Shown here piece by piece: positions 1 through 6,998 of a DNA stretch of 14,586 bases (position 1 is the first letter of the stretch; every line of letters starts with the position of its first letter). Source of the DNA: CAZJDM01 sp964544765 (GTDB taxonomy: Bacteria > Bdellovibrionota_B > Oligoflexia > CAYFLR01); contig CAZJDM010000118.1 in NCBI GenBank assembly GCA_964544765.1, positions 1-14,586 of the forward strand, written 5' to 3'. The notes beneath the pieces were generated by a model that did no database searches, was not told the origin of the DNA, and saw only the letters and a list, made by a program, of their open reading frames with translations. Position numbers and translations under genes: made by a program.

Positions 1-65
1 GTAAAAAAGGTTAAGCCGCTAAATTTTAATTTTAATTTTAAAAAGTCTCTTCTATTTATTTTCAT
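1..65 (-). CDS. dsrO: DsrO N-terminus (partial, Tat signal peptide)
   Basis: Only the first 21 codons are in the window; the reading frame runs off the left edge. They read MKINRRDFLK followed by LKLKFSGLTFF. The RRDFLK core is a twin-arginine (Tat) signal motif, followed by the start of a hydrophobic stretch. A ribosome binding site (GAGGT, about 72-76) lies about 6 nt upstream of the ATG, and the start is 12 bp after the dsrJ stop. In known dsrMKJOP operons the gene after dsrJ is dsrO, a periplasmic ferredoxin-like iron-sulfur protein exported by Tat and bound to the DsrMKJOP membrane complex. Position plus Tat motif make dsrO the natural reading; no iron-sulfur motif is visible in this short piece. 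Confidence 0.8.
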   Translation of the reverse strand, partial: MKINRRDFLKLKLKFSGLTFF

Positions 66-77
66 GCGTTTACCTCG

Positions 78-512
78 TTATTTTAAAAACAATTGAGTCA
101 CTTGCACTTTACTTTTACCTTTACCGATACTGATTTTCTCTCGGTCATGATGACAATCCCAACAAGATATTTGTCCTACACCTGTATAATCATGGCATTT
201 GCCGCAAAAATTAGTTTCCTTCTGATGACAATCCAAACAGGTATTACTTAAGCTTTTTTTAAAAAACCTACCGTCGGGAGTTTTAAACATTCTGTCTCCT
301 CTACGAACAACATCATCGCGCCACTCTTCCAGTAGATCCATATGATGGGATCTCATGTAATCAGCGGACATTACACACTGTTCTCCTTTGGTTACTTCAG
401 TTTGAGGTGGATAACTCTTATCTTTACAAGTTAAATAGCTGTACCAAAAAGGAGTAGTTATCAGAATAAGAAAGATGATAAGTCCACAGATAATTTTGGG
501 AGCATCAAACAT
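78..512 (-). CDS. dsrJ: DsrJ, periplasmic triheme cytochrome c
   Basis: A 144-residue protein with one N-terminal membrane segment (about residues 7-26), probably an uncleaved anchor, followed by a periplasmic domain. It has three c-type heme motifs: CLDCH (92-96), CGKCH (103-107) and CWDCH (117-121). Cys46 in GEQC sits where the unusual His/Cys heme ligand is known in DsrJ. DsrJ is the cytochrome subunit of DsrMKJOP, which links the membrane and periplasm to reduction of DsrC trisulfide. The frame stays open upstream to 608, but that extension lies inside dsrK and has no family resemblance. The ATG at 512 is chosen because a strong AAGGAGGA (521-528) lies 8 nt before it and only one base separates it from the dsrK stop, so the two genes are likely translationally coupled. 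Confidence 0.93.
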   Translation of the reverse strand: MFDAPKIICGLIIFLILITTPFWYSYLTCKDKSYPPQTEVTKGEQCVMSADYMRSHHMDLLEEWRDDVVRRGDRMFKTPDGRFFKKSLSNTCLDCHQKETNFCGKCHDYTGVGQISCWDCHHDREKISIGKGKSKVQVTQLFLK

Positions 513-513
513 C

Positions 514-2196
514 TTATTTATCCTCCTTATTTTCTTCCTGGTTATTACCTTCCTGGTTGGTATCACCAGATGTATTTTGATCCGCGTTTTTGACTGCCAA
601 AGGTTCACCGCGTAGATCAGTTTCTCTTTTAGTTTGTCCTTTCATAATCAGCGCGTTTCCCACAAATTCATGTACCCCGGCAACGGCTATTTCTTGCGGA
701 ATCCAATATTCCAATAATGGCGGTAAGGAAGCTTTATCAATGGCACAGATACAAGACAATACATTTACACCGTGTTTTTCGTGAACATGTTTTACTGCGT
801 TGGCCCTAGGTAATCCTCCTCTTAATCTCATTTCTAAATTTTCATCGGTCCCAATTCCGCTACCACTACCACAACAAAAAGTTTGTTCTTTAATGGTATT
901 CTCAGGCATTTCATAAAAATTATTGCAGGTGTTTTTTATTATATATCTGGGTTCTTCAATCAGTCCCATGGCTCTAGCTGGATTGCAGGAGTCATGAAAA
1001 GTAATGTTCCAATGGTCATTATTTTGAGGATTTAGATTTAGTTTGCCCTGTTTGATAAGATCAGCGGTAAATTCACAAATATGCACCATCTTGGTAGAAG
1101 AGGCGTTGCGAAACTTAGTGCCGGTGATGGGCGACACTGGAGCTTCCAGGAAGTCAGCCGGACCGTTCATGGTGTCCATATATTGATGTATCACTCTCCA
1201 CATATGTCCGCACTCACCACCTAAGATCCATTTTACACCTAAACGTTTTGCTTCCGCATAAAATTTGGCGTTTAGCCTTTTCATGGCATTACGAGAATGA
1301 AATAAACCAAAATTACCGCCTTCAGAAGCAAAGGAACTCCAAGTATAGTCCAAACCAATTTCATGAAAGAGCATGAGATAACCTAGAAGAGCGAAGTAAT
1401 GCGGATCTCCAAAATAATCGGCTGAAGGAGTAATAAACAGAACCTCCGCTCCCTTACGGTTGATCGAGGCATCTATTTTAATTCCAGTTAGCTCTTCGAC
1501 CTCATCGACCGCAAACTCAATGTTGTCCTTGAATGCGTGTGGCTGAATTCCCAAATGATTACCGGTTCGGTAGCAATTAGCAATTGGTTCGTTGATCCAA
1601 TTAATATTTAAACCAACTAAGCTTAAAAGCTCACGACCGATCATAGTAAATTCCGCGGTGTCGATTCCATAGGGGCAAAAAACCGAGCAGCGCCGACATT
1701 CAGTACATTGAAAGAAATAATAAAACCATTCTTTGAGTACTTCTTCAGTTAATTGCCTGGCGCCCACCATTTTTCCCATTATCTTGCCGGCTACAGTAAA
1801 ATTTTTACGATAGACTGACCTTAAAAGTTCAGCTCGTAGTACTGGCATGTTCTTGGGATTTCCAGAACCAATATAAAAATGACACTTGTCAGCGCATGCT
1901 CCACAACGAACACAGATATCCATGAAAATTTGTAAAGAGCGATATTTACCTAGGCGTACCCTTAATCCTTCCAAAATAGTTTCTTGCCAGTTGTCGGGAA
2001 GCTTCCAATCTTCTTCGTACACTTTCCAATCCCGAGGATGAGGAAGACCAAATTTTTCTACCATTTCACCTTTAGCACTGTGATTGTATGTTCCAGGTTT
2101 GAACTCAGTTGGCGTTTGCATCCATTCTTGTTCGGGAGGCACATAATCAATAGATTTGATCATATTATCAGGCTTTGGTAGTTTTTCATCAGCCAT
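514..2196 (-). CDS. dsrK: DsrK, HdrD-like iron-sulfur subunit of DsrMKJOP
   Basis: A 560-residue cytoplasmic protein related to heterodisulfide reductase subunit HdrD. Two classical [4Fe-4S] motifs are visible: CVRCGACADKC (Cys95, 98, 101, 105) and CTECRRCSVFC (Cys164, 167, 170, 174). The C-terminal half carries the cysteine-rich region that in this family holds a special catalytic [4Fe-4S] cluster: GGECGH (Cys329), HDSCNPAR (Cys404), CCGSG (Cys441-442) and SCICAIDK (Cys482, 484). DsrK is the proposed site where DsrC trisulfide is reduced with electrons from DsrM and the menaquinone pool. The ATG at 2196 follows AAAAGGAGCG at good spacing. The last 25 or so residues are a low-complexity Asn/Gln/Glu/Asp-rich tail, probably disordered. 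The gene lies 79 bp after dsrM and ends one base before dsrJ. Confidence 0.96.
   Translation of the reverse strand: MADEKLPKPDNMIKSIDYVPPEQEWMQTPTEFKPGTYNHSAKGEMVEKFGLPHPRDWKVYEEDWKLPDNWQETILEGLRVRLGKYRSLQIFMDICVRCGACADKCHFYIGSGNPKNMPVLRAELLRSVYRKNFTVAGKIMGKMVGARQLTEEVLKEWFYYFFQCTECRRCSVFCPYGIDTAEFTMIGRELLSLVGLNINWINEPIANCYRTGNHLGIQPHAFKDNIEFAVDEVEELTGIKIDASINRKGAEVLFITPSADYFGDPHYFALLGYLMLFHEIGLDYTWSSFASEGGNFGLFHSRNAMKRLNAKFYAEAKRLGVKWILGGECGHMWRVIHQYMDTMNGPADFLEAPVSPITGTKFRNASSTKMVHICEFTADLIKQGKLNLNPQNNDHWNITFHDSCNPARAMGLIEEPRYIIKNTCNNFYEMPENTIKEQTFCCGSGSGIGTDENLEMRLRGGLPRANAVKHVHEKHGVNVLSCICAIDKASLPPLLEYWIPQEIAVAGVHEFVGNALIMKGQTKRETDLRGEPLAVKNADQNTSGDTNQEGNNQEENKEDK
521..528 (-). promoter_or_regulatory. 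Ribosome binding site deciding the dsrJ start
   Basis: AAGGAGGA, a near-perfect Shine-Dalgarno sequence, lies inside the last codons of dsrK, 8 nt before the ATG at 512. It supports the short DsrJ start over the longer open frame that reaches 608. Confidence 0.8.
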
Positions 2197-2275
2197 GCTC
2201 GCTCCTTTTTTATAACCACTCCTTATTAGGGATTAATCATTATTCATTAGTTTTAAGTTACCTCTTATTTTCGAG

Positions 2276-3274
2276 TTACTCCTTATCTAAAGGGAATTCT
2301 GCTCCTTTCATCAAATCTCTGAATTCATCTTCGTATTCCTGATAAGTATGTCCCTTTACGTCCGGGTTCCAAGGATTGATATGTCTTTTCATACGATTGT
2401 TATTGGCCAGATTTCGAGTAGGACTGAAAAATATTCCCGCCATGTGTAAAAGTTTACTAAATGGAAAATAAATTAGAAGTACACATATAAAAAATAAATG
2501 TATGTAAAATATGAGTCCAACACCATTGTTGACAGGAAGAGCAGGTTGGAAGCTGATTACGCTTGTTATAAATTCTTTAGCTATAACCAGATCAATTTTG
2601 TAAATGTAGCGCATTAATATGCCGGTAAAAACAATGGTTAGAATTAGAAAAAGAGCAAAATAGTCGGAAATAAGCGAAATGTAGCGTACTTGAGGATTAG
2701 TAAAACGTCGGATCAATAAATAAGCTAGAGCGATAAAAATTAAAATGTTGGTTAAAAAGAGATTAGGAACCATTATTTCAAATAGCCCATCTAATTGTTG
2801 TAGATATTGAATACCTGGCAAGACAGGATCAGTAAAAAAACGAAAATGCCTAAGCAAGATAATCAAAAAACTATAATGAAAAATAATAGCAAAGAGCCAT
2901 AGAAAAATATTTTGCTTGTAAATCAGATGAGGTCCGTCTTTCATTTCTTTTATTTCGGTTGTAGTGTTTCTAAATAGAGAGCGAAAAAAGAAAATCTCCA
3001 AAAACATTCTTCCTAATACACCCCAAAGGTTATAAGGACTTTCCAGATTATTGGCTTTGATCCAATTTAAGGATTTTTGCTGTCCAGCCACAGTTGGTTC
3101 ACGAAAAGGAACTGGTAATTTAGCCCATTTAAAAACGTTGGCAATAATCCCTCCTAAAAATATCAACAGGGCGAAGTAAGGTAAAATTATGCCAAAGAAG
3201 AAAGGTAATTTAGTCGCTAAAAGTGATATTAATAACAAGAAAGCTATTACTAATAAAGAATATAGGACTTTCAT
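2276..3274 (-). CDS. dsrM: DsrM, NarI-like cytochrome b membrane subunit
   Basis: A 332-residue integral membrane protein with about six hydrophobic segments (roughly residues 2-20, 27-47, 122-141, 172-188, 202-220 and 252-271). Histidines in or beside them (His133, His143, His259, His277) are candidates for axial ligands of the two b hemes expected in this NarI-like family. The C-terminal motif FPFSKLLHMAG and the following FSPTRN are typical of DsrM. It is the quinone-interacting subunit of DsrMKJOP and the direct partner of DsrK. Its ATG overlaps the stop of the preceding gene in an ATGA arrangement, so translation is probably coupled; GGGAG lies a few bases before the start. The hydrophilic tail (about 285-332) is expected on the cytoplasmic side facing DsrK (inference). 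Confidence 0.95.
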   Translation of the reverse strand: MKVLYSLLVIAFLLLISLLATKLPFFFGIILPYFALLIFLGGIIANVFKWAKLPVPFREPTVAGQQKSLNWIKANNLESPYNLWGVLGRMFLEIFFFRSLFRNTTTEIKEMKDGPHLIYKQNIFLWLFAIIFHYSFLIILLRHFRFFTDPVLPGIQYLQQLDGLFEIMVPNLFLTNILIFIALAYLLIRRFTNPQVRYISLISDYFALFLILTIVFTGILMRYIYKIDLVIAKEFITSVISFQPALPVNNGVGLIFYIHLFFICVLLIYFPFSKLLHMAGIFFSPTRNLANNNRMKRHINPWNPDVKGHTYQEYEDEFRDLMKGAEFPLDKE

Positions 3275-3768
3275 GAAAAATCTCCCTTTACCTTGGACCT
3301 GTGTTTCAAGTTTTTGCGGATGGGGTGGTTTAAACGAATTTCAAAAATTTTTTCTCGACACTTCGTGTATATGTCAAATGACAACTTAATTAGTTCATCA
3401 ATCTGTTTTTCTACTTCCCAGCATAATAGTTCTTTTTGTTCAATCTGCTGATTAATTATTTCTGTGATCAAAATGTTTTTTAAGGAAAATAAAAACGATA
3501 AACTTTCAGCAGGAGGAAATTCCTGAATCGCCTTTATTTTGATAATGTTTTCCAAGTTACTCGATAATGATGAAATATCTTTCTGGTTAATAATTCCTTC
3601 CAGAATATGCTTTAGTTCATTTTGATAAATATGCCCTACCGGATTGGCAAATTGATCCTTTTCATTTTGCATAAACTGTGCAGTTTTAGATGGGTATTGA
3701 TTAATAGTTGTTTTGAACCACTCGTGTAGTATAGAAGTTTTTTTTGATTTAAATAATTGTTGTAGCAT
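3271..3768 (-). CDS. RsbRD-N-like helical protein upstream of dsrM
   Basis: A 165-residue protein, largely alpha-helical by composition, soluble, without membrane segments or metal motifs. The N-terminal pattern (helix, SILHEWFKTTINQYP, then FANPVGHIYQNEL about 45 residues in, then PPAESLSFLF) resembles the RsbRD N-terminal domain, a sensor-type domain of stressosome-related proteins. Genes annotated this way are commonly found just before dsrM in sulfate reducers, but their function is unknown. The gene ends with a 4-bp ATGA overlap with dsrM, which ties it to the DsrMKJOP complex, perhaps in assembly or sensing (inference). The ATG at 3768 is preferred; a TTG one codon upstream (3771) is equally open, and both have only a weak AAGAT-like ribosome site. 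No catalytic residues are recognisable. Confidence 0.75.
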   Translation of the reverse strand: MLQQLFKSKKTSILHEWFKTTINQYPSKTAQFMQNEKDQFANPVGHIYQNELKHILEGIINQKDISSLSSNLENIIKIKAIQEFPPAESLSFLFSLKNILITEIINQQIEQKELLCWEVEKQIDELIKLSFDIYTKCREKIFEIRLNHPIRKNLKHRSKVKGDFS

Positions 3769-3778
3769 CAATTAATCT

Positions 3779-3832
3779 TAGTTTTATTGTGTTAAGCCGC
3801 TAAAATTATGTCATCCGATTAAAATAAAACTA
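3779..3832. repeat. Inverted repeat in the dsrL / RsbRD-like gap
   Basis: TAGTTTTATT (3779-3788) and AATAAAACTA (3823-3832) form a perfect 10-bp inverted repeat with a 34-nt spacer, filling most of the 79-bp gap before the RsbRD-like gene. The arms are AT-only except one pair and there is no T-run after them on the transcribed strand, so this is not a clear terminator. It may be a weak operator or structure, or chance in AT-rich DNA. Confidence 0.35.
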
Positions 3833-3847
3833 TATTATTCTGCTAAA

Positions 3848-5476
3848 TTACATCATTTCTAAAAATCCACACGGACAAACTTCCGCGCATTTCTTACAAC
3901 CTGTACAAAGTTCATTTTTGTAGGTATAAAATTCTCCCGGCTTTCCTTTAACTACAGCGCTTTCAGAGCAATATGTGTAACATTTTTCACAATCGAAACA
4001 ATATCCACAACTCATACATCTTTTAGATTCAGCTAGGGCATCAGCAGTATCTAAAGTGGCTATTATCTCTGTTTTGCCAGCTTTAATTTGTTCTAGTGAT
4101 TCTTCTTTAGTTTCTTCATTTCGTTTTGAATCTGGATAATGATCAAGTAACATTTTGTCGGATTTTATAATGGTAGCGCTGTCTTTAGCTGGCTTATCTT
4201 TACCATTAATTTCGCAATCAGTATTAATGGCAAGAATTCTTCCACGATTCAAATCGCCAACTATTTTTAGCCAGTCACTGGGATATTTGAGCAGATCTTC
4301 AACTGTTTCCCACTTGGGGTATTCATCATTAAAGGTATGAATTAAGGTATCAGCTTCTAATTCAAAAGCAGGGTCATTGGTTGGCAAAAAGGGAGGTATT
4401 CCTTTAGAATTAAGTTCTGTTTTGACCGCTTTAATTTTTTTAATTCTCTTAATATCATTATCACTATCAGTTATTATTTCCTGAGGTGATGTTAAATACT
4501 GTATTTCGACTCCATCTTTCTTTAAATCATCTAATTGAGGCACATTTATATCAGTCAGTGGATAAAGAATAGTTGCTTCAGCTCCCCAACGTACTACCAA
4601 ACGGGCTATATCCCGCGCTAAATCTCCTCCTCCATATATTACAACTTTTTTGCTTTTTTCAATTTTAATACTTTTATCACTTGTCTTATAAAGATCAAAT
4701 TTCTCGCCCGAGTTAATTTGATTTAAAAAAGCGATTCCACTATAGACACCGTTTGCCTCTCCTCCAGGTATTTCTAACTTACTTCCCTTATGCGTACTAT
4801 TTCCAATGATGACCGATGTAAATTGATTCTTAATATCCTCATAGGATAGATCATTACCAACACTACAGGCCGTTTTTAACTCTATTCCCATTTCGATAAC
4901 TGAATTAATTTCATTAGTAGCTATTTGTGATGGTAATCGATAAGCAGGTATTCCATATCTTATCATACCACCTGGCTTGGAAAGGGCCTCAAAAATAGTG
5001 ACTGGATATCCCAATTTAGTTAAATGGAAAGCACAGCTTAAACCGGCTGGTCCTGAGCCGATAATAGCTATTTTTTGCGTTTTCTTTTCTGAGCTTAATT
5101 GGTGTTTTAGACCTTTTTGTAGGGCAAAATCACCTAAGAAGCGTTCTACGTTATTAATGGCAACTGCTTGATCCTTATCTTTACGATTACATTTGTTTTC
5201 ACATGGATGCTGGCAGATTCTGCCGCAAATTGCCGGAAAAGGATTAGTTTGAGTAAGTATGTTCCAAGCTTCCTCATAAGATTCTTCAGTGTTTCGTCCG
5301 AATTTTTCACCATCGGCAATGGCGGTTAAAAAAGAACGGATATCGTTATTCTGGGGACATCCGTTTAAACAAGGAGCTTTTTTAGGAGTAGGGATCGGTC
5401 TAAGCGAAGATGCTCTGGCTGGAGTTCCTCCTCTTAACCCTCCAAGTCCTCTTTTCTTTTTTTTGACCAATGCCAT
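3848..5476 (-). CDS. dsrL: DsrL-like NAD(P)H:acceptor iron-sulfur flavoprotein
   Basis: A 542-residue soluble protein of the glutamate synthase small-subunit type, extended by ferredoxin clusters. The N-terminal cysteines CLNGC (36-40) and CGRICQHPCENKC (84-96) match the GltD-type Fe-S domain. GSGPAG (140-145) begins an FAD-binding Rossmann fold, and GGGDLARD (282-289) begins the pyridine-nucleotide fold. The C-terminus has CMSCGYCFDCEKCYTYC (487-503) and CTGCKKCAEVCPCG (524-537), the pattern of DsrL. In Allochromatium vinosum DsrL links DsrAB to NAD(P); a second group (DsrL-2) occurs in reducing organisms. Here it lies 37 bp after dsrD in a reductive cluster, so it may feed electrons from NAD(P)H to DsrAB (inference). 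It is shorter than the approximately 650-residue A. vinosum protein, and the usual arginine pair that binds the NADPH phosphate is replaced by ILYPL. A generic GltD-like oxidoreductase is the alternative, but the C-terminal clusters and position favour DsrL. Confidence 0.85.
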   Translation of the reverse strand: MALVKKKKRGLGGLRGGTPARASSLRPIPTPKKAPCLNGCPQNNDIRSFLTAIADGEKFGRNTEESYEEAWNILTQTNPFPAICGRICQHPCENKCNRKDKDQAVAINNVERFLGDFALQKGLKHQLSSEKKTQKIAIIGSGPAGLSCAFHLTKLGYPVTIFEALSKPGGMIRYGIPAYRLPSQIATNEINSVIEMGIELKTACSVGNDLSYEDIKNQFTSVIIGNSTHKGSKLEIPGGEANGVYSGIAFLNQINSGEKFDLYKTSDKSIKIEKSKKVVIYGGGDLARDIARLVVRWGAEATILYPLTDINVPQLDDLKKDGVEIQYLTSPQEIITDSDNDIKRIKKIKAVKTELNSKGIPPFLPTNDPAFELEADTLIHTFNDEYPKWETVEDLLKYPSDWLKIVGDLNRGRILAINTDCEINGKDKPAKDSATIIKSDKMLLDHYPDSKRNEETKEESLEQIKAGKTEIIATLDTADALAESKRCMSCGYCFDCEKCYTYCSESAVVKGKPGEFYTYKNELCTGCKKCAEVCPCGFLEMM

Positions 5477-5513
5477 TTTGTCACCCTTTCGTAAAGATTA
5501 GAAATAACAAGAA

Positions 5514-5762
5514 TCATTCATTACTGGCTTTATCCGTCTGTGGTATTTCAATAAAGGTACCACTGTAAAAAGTATAAATAAGGCGGCCAGAATCGATTAA
5601 AATTTTGGTAGCGGCCTTACACATATTTCGATCACAGCCATTGCCAAATTTATCTTTCATGGCTTTGTTTAACTCAGTTGGCCGAAACTTCTTTTTACCG
5701 GCATTTTCATTAACTAGATCAAACATGGCGTCAGCCACTTGTTCAGGTGTTAGATCCGACAT
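5514..5762 (-). CDS. dsrD: DsrD, small winged-helix activator of DsrAB
   Basis: An 82-residue protein with the typical DsrD length and pattern: an N-terminal helix (LTPEQVADAMFDLV), a basic GKKKFRPTEL segment, a CDRNMCKAATKILIDSGRL recognition-helix region and a short beta wing (IYTFYSGTFIEI). DsrD folds as a winged helix but is reported to act as an allosteric activator of DsrAB sulfite reduction rather than as a DNA regulator. It is regarded as a marker of the reductive pathway and is absent from most sulfur oxidisers. It follows dsrB by 58 bp, and its start is preceded by a strong AAGGAGGTAACTA at good spacing, consistent with high expression. Confidence 0.95.
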   Translation of the reverse strand: MSDLTPEQVADAMFDLVNENAGKKKFRPTELNKAMKDKFGNGCDRNMCKAATKILIDSGRLIYTFYSGTFIEIPQTDKASNE

Positions 5763-5781
5763 TAGTTACCTCCTTATTTAA

Positions 5782-5811
5782 TGCGATGGAAAGGTTTTGC
5801 CGCCCATCGCG
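5782..5811. repeat. GCGATGG hairpin in the dsrB-dsrD gap
   Basis: GCGATGG (5783-5789) and CCATCGC (5804-5810) form a 7-bp inverted repeat with a 14-nt loop. The arm sequence is shared with hairpins at 14241-14267 and, in part, 13320-13353, each in a different gap of the cluster. No T-run follows on the transcribed strand. The element sits just upstream of the dsrD ribosome binding site and may affect RNA processing or stability, or may be a dispersed intergenic repeat. Confidence 0.55.
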
Positions 5812-5820
5812 TACATTTGC

Positions 5821-6900
5821 TTAAAATCTAATATGAGTTGATGTAGCAAAAGTTGTAGTTGAAAGTTTAAAATCATCAATATGGTATTTAGTAAATTCTA
5901 TGCCTGTTAGATCAAAGAATTTAGCCCAACCTATTCTGTCGATCCATTCTCCCATACGTTCATATTTACGAGCGTTTTTGGCCCATATGTCAACCAAATT
6001 GACCACGGCATCAGTTACTTCCGGCCATCTGGGAGGATTATTTGGGAGCCATGGAATTGCTAACTTGGAAAAAGATGGTTTACTTCTAGCATTTGAAACT
6101 TTACCACCAACCCAAATAGAAATGCCGTCATTATTAGGATCAGCTATAGGCATAGAAGGACATGAGGTAAAACAGTTAGCGCAATACATGCAAAGATCTT
6201 CGGAAACTTCTACCGATTCATGTCCATCGACTGTTGCTGGTCTGATAGCGTTAGTAGGGCAAGAAGCCACTACATTAGGTATCTCACAAGTCTTTCCAAG
6301 TTTTTCATGATCGACCTTAGGAAGCCCTCGATGGATTCCTAAAATAGCGATGTCAGAACAATGAACCGCACCACACATGTTTAAGCAACAAGCAAGAGCT
6401 ACGCGCAATTTAGTTGGTAGTTTTTGTTCGGAATAATGATCAAAAAGTTTGTCCATAACTGGCTTAACAATTCCCGACGCGTCTGTTGCGGCTGAATGAC
6501 AATGTATCCAACCTTGAGTGTGGACAACGTTGGAGATCGAATTGGCGGTACCGCCAACTGGATATCCTATTTCGGTTGTCTCTTTGATTAAAGGATCAAT
6601 GTTTGCTTCATCAGTTACCAGATATTCGATATTATTACGGCTAGTAAATCGAAGATGACCTCCACAGTATTTATCCGCAATATCACAAACTTTTCTAATT
6701 GATACGACGCTCATTAGACGTGGTGTGGCAGCTCTAACTGACCAGAGTTTAGCTCCGGACTCAGAAACGTGTAACAAAACACCTGGTTTAACATTTTCAT
6801 GATATTTCCACTTTCCATAATTTTCTTGAATGATGGGAGGTAAAAACTTTTTATAATGGGGAGGGCCAATATCTAATTTTCTTTCTTTTTTTTCAATCAT
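5821..6900 (-). CDS. dsrB: DsrB, dissimilatory sulfite reductase beta subunit
   Basis: A 359-residue subunit of the cytoplasmic alpha2beta2 sulfite reductase that carries the catalytic siroheme. The siroheme/[4Fe-4S] ligand pattern is visible as WIHCHSAATDASG (Cys134) and ACCLNMCGAVHCSD (Cys171, 172, 176, 181). An inserted ferredoxin domain shows CEIPNVVASCP (205-215) and CMYCANCFTSCP (Cys237, 240, 243, 247). The length is normal for DsrB. DsrAB reduces sulfite in a six-electron reaction; with DsrC the product is the DsrC trisulfide. The ATG at 6900 has AGAGGA upstream. The gap to dsrA is 98 bp, longer than usual for dsrAB, and holds a palindromic element. Neither subunit has lost a key cysteine that I can see. 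Confidence 0.98.
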   Translation of the reverse strand: MIEKKERKLDIGPPHYKKFLPPIIQENYGKWKYHENVKPGVLLHVSESGAKLWSVRAATPRLMSVVSIRKVCDIADKYCGGHLRFTSRNNIEYLVTDEANIDPLIKETTEIGYPVGGTANSISNVVHTQGWIHCHSAATDASGIVKPVMDKLFDHYSEQKLPTKLRVALACCLNMCGAVHCSDIAILGIHRGLPKVDHEKLGKTCEIPNVVASCPTNAIRPATVDGHESVEVSEDLCMYCANCFTSCPSMPIADPNNDGISIWVGGKVSNARSKPSFSKLAIPWLPNNPPRWPEVTDAVVNLVDIWAKNARKYERMGEWIDRIGWAKFFDLTGIEFTKYHIDDFKLSTTTFATSTHIRF

Positions 6901-6920
6901 AATATTTTCCTCTCAAGTTA

Positions 6921-6993
6921 TGCGACCAGGGATCGCAGTCAACAGTTATCAGTCTTCTTACTGAAGGCTGGTAATCACAAACTGATAACTGTT
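6921..6993. repeat. Palindromic element between dsrA and dsrB
   Basis: A perfect 13-bp inverted repeat, AACAGTTATCAGT (6941-6953) and ACTGATAACTGTT (6981-6993), encloses a 27-nt loop that itself contains a small CTTC/GAAG stem. Next to it, TGCGA (6921-6925) and TCGCA (6933-6937) form a second small hairpin. There is no T-run after the stem on the transcribed strand. The arms share words (TTATCAGT, GAAGACTG) with the structure in the dsrC-dsrA gap, which suggests one repeat family. Confidence 0.7.
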
Positions 6994-6998
6994 CATTA

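Noticed and set aside
513..608. A longer DsrJ open frame starting at 608.
   Set aside because: It overlaps the end of dsrK, has no ribosome site, and the ATG at 512 has a strong one and gives the normal DsrJ length.
2197..2275. A tiny reading frame (ATGAATAATGATTAA) and doubled AAGGAG-like sites in the dsrM-dsrK gap.
   Set aside because: Four codons only, no reason to think it is translated; the site nearest dsrK is sufficient to explain its start.
10..3804. A 14-bp match GTTAAGCCGCTAAA at 10-23 and 3791-3804.
   Set aside because: One copy is coding sequence of the dsrO signal peptide and the other is intergenic. A single 14-mer match in 14.6 kb is near chance expectation.
5900..6310. A 136-codon plus-strand open frame inside dsrB, and a similar 142-codon one inside dsrA (7060-7488).
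   Set aside because: They are antisense to highly conserved coding sequence, show no recognisable motif and lack convincing ribosome sites.
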